DNA of 5,638 bases, taken from positions 1 to 5,638 of the forward strand of contig USJA01000076.1 in the NCBI GenBank assembly GCA_900554875.1, written 5' to 3'. Below are positions 5,528 through 5,638 of the stretch, one piece after another; within the stretch, counting starts at the first letter, position 1; each line of letters opens with the position of its first letter. The translations under genes and the position numbers were made by a program. The notes beneath the pieces are model-generated. The model did not search any database. It was not told the DNA's origin and saw only the letters and a program-made list of their open reading frames with translations. The stretch is from an uncultured Clostridium sp. (GTDB lineage: Bacteria; Bacillota; Clostridia; TANB77; CAG-465).

Positions 5528-5556
5528 ATTATATCATGTATGACATATTCTTACAA
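5528..5556 (-). promoter_or_regulatory. Promoter of the ylmH-mtaB-capA-like operon, leaderless type
   Basis: On the minus strand, TTGTAA (5551-5556) and a perfect TATAAT (5528-5533) are 17 bp apart. Six bases separate the -10 from the ATG at 5521, which puts the expected start point at the A of the start codon. A short TTCTT-AC-AAGAA inverted repeat (5548-5559) overlaps the -35 and might bind a repressor, but it is only 5+5 bp. Confidence 0.75.
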
Positions 5557-5588
5557 GAAATTTTTTATTTATCAATATTTTTTGTTAG

Positions 5589-5612
5589 CGTAAAATAATC
5601 TTAGGTTTTACG
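5589..5612. repeat. Short inverted repeat upstream of the operon promoter
   Basis: CGTAAAA (5589-5595) and TTTTACG (5606-5612) are perfect 7-bp inverted arms with a 10-base loop. The window ends soon after, so the upstream neighbour is unknown. It could be a weak terminator of a gene to the right or an operator; no clear T-run follows on either strand. Confidence 0.35.
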
Positions 5613-5638
5613 AAATAAAAAAATAAACACAAAAAGAA

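Noticed and set aside
5589..5612. Terminator of a gene to the right
   Set aside because: A 7-bp stem without a following T-run on either strand is too weak to call; kept only as an inverted repeat.

Overview
The window is strongly AT-rich, uses ordinary TAA/TAG stops, and has strong purine-rich ribosome binding sites. Its protein content (an MtaB methylthiotransferase, a YlmH-type S4 protein, a membrane-anchored CapA-like protein and an AAA ATPase with a DUF4143-like C-terminus) fits a low-GC Firmicute of the Clostridia/Tissierellia type. The genus cannot be told from this sequence. All recognisable genes lie on the minus strand. The first nine bases match the 3' end of the Illumina adapter, so the left edge is probably the raw end of a draft or metagenomic contig.

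Right part (2216-5556), read right to left: a promoter with a consensus -10 sits so close to the first gene that the message is predicted to start at or next to the AUG. It drives a probable three-gene operon: ylmH-like (S4 RNA-binding protein), mtaB (tRNA ms2t6A37 methylthiotransferase) and a membrane-anchored CapA-like phosphoesterase-fold protein. The first two are 13 nt apart; the last two overlap by 67 nt. The first two genes point to translation; the third points to the cell surface. No clear rho-independent terminator follows the third gene.

Middle (1561-2215), about 650 bp without an intact gene. It holds what looks like a decayed gene for a winged-helix protein, with an excellent ribosome binding site and start codon but several frameshifts and stops. 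Inside or beside it are two striking repeat clusters: a perfect 11-bp hairpin followed by 10-nt-period TGAACAGC repeats, and a GTCCGG cluster with an 11-bp inverted repeat. A GTGAAAC-N15-GTTTCAC inverted repeat lies just upstream of the relic's start.

Left part (10-1557): a 430-residue AAA-type ATPase with a DUF4143/PD-(D/E)XK-like C-terminal domain. It has its own well-formed promoter, directly preceded by three 14-bp direct repeats with an exact 23-bp period. This gene and the relic form an accessory region beside the more conserved operon. I saw no tRNA, rRNA, CRISPR array or insertion sequence. The most interesting material is the repeat-rich accessory region, where short repeats whose periods are not multiples of three lie next to or within reading frames.
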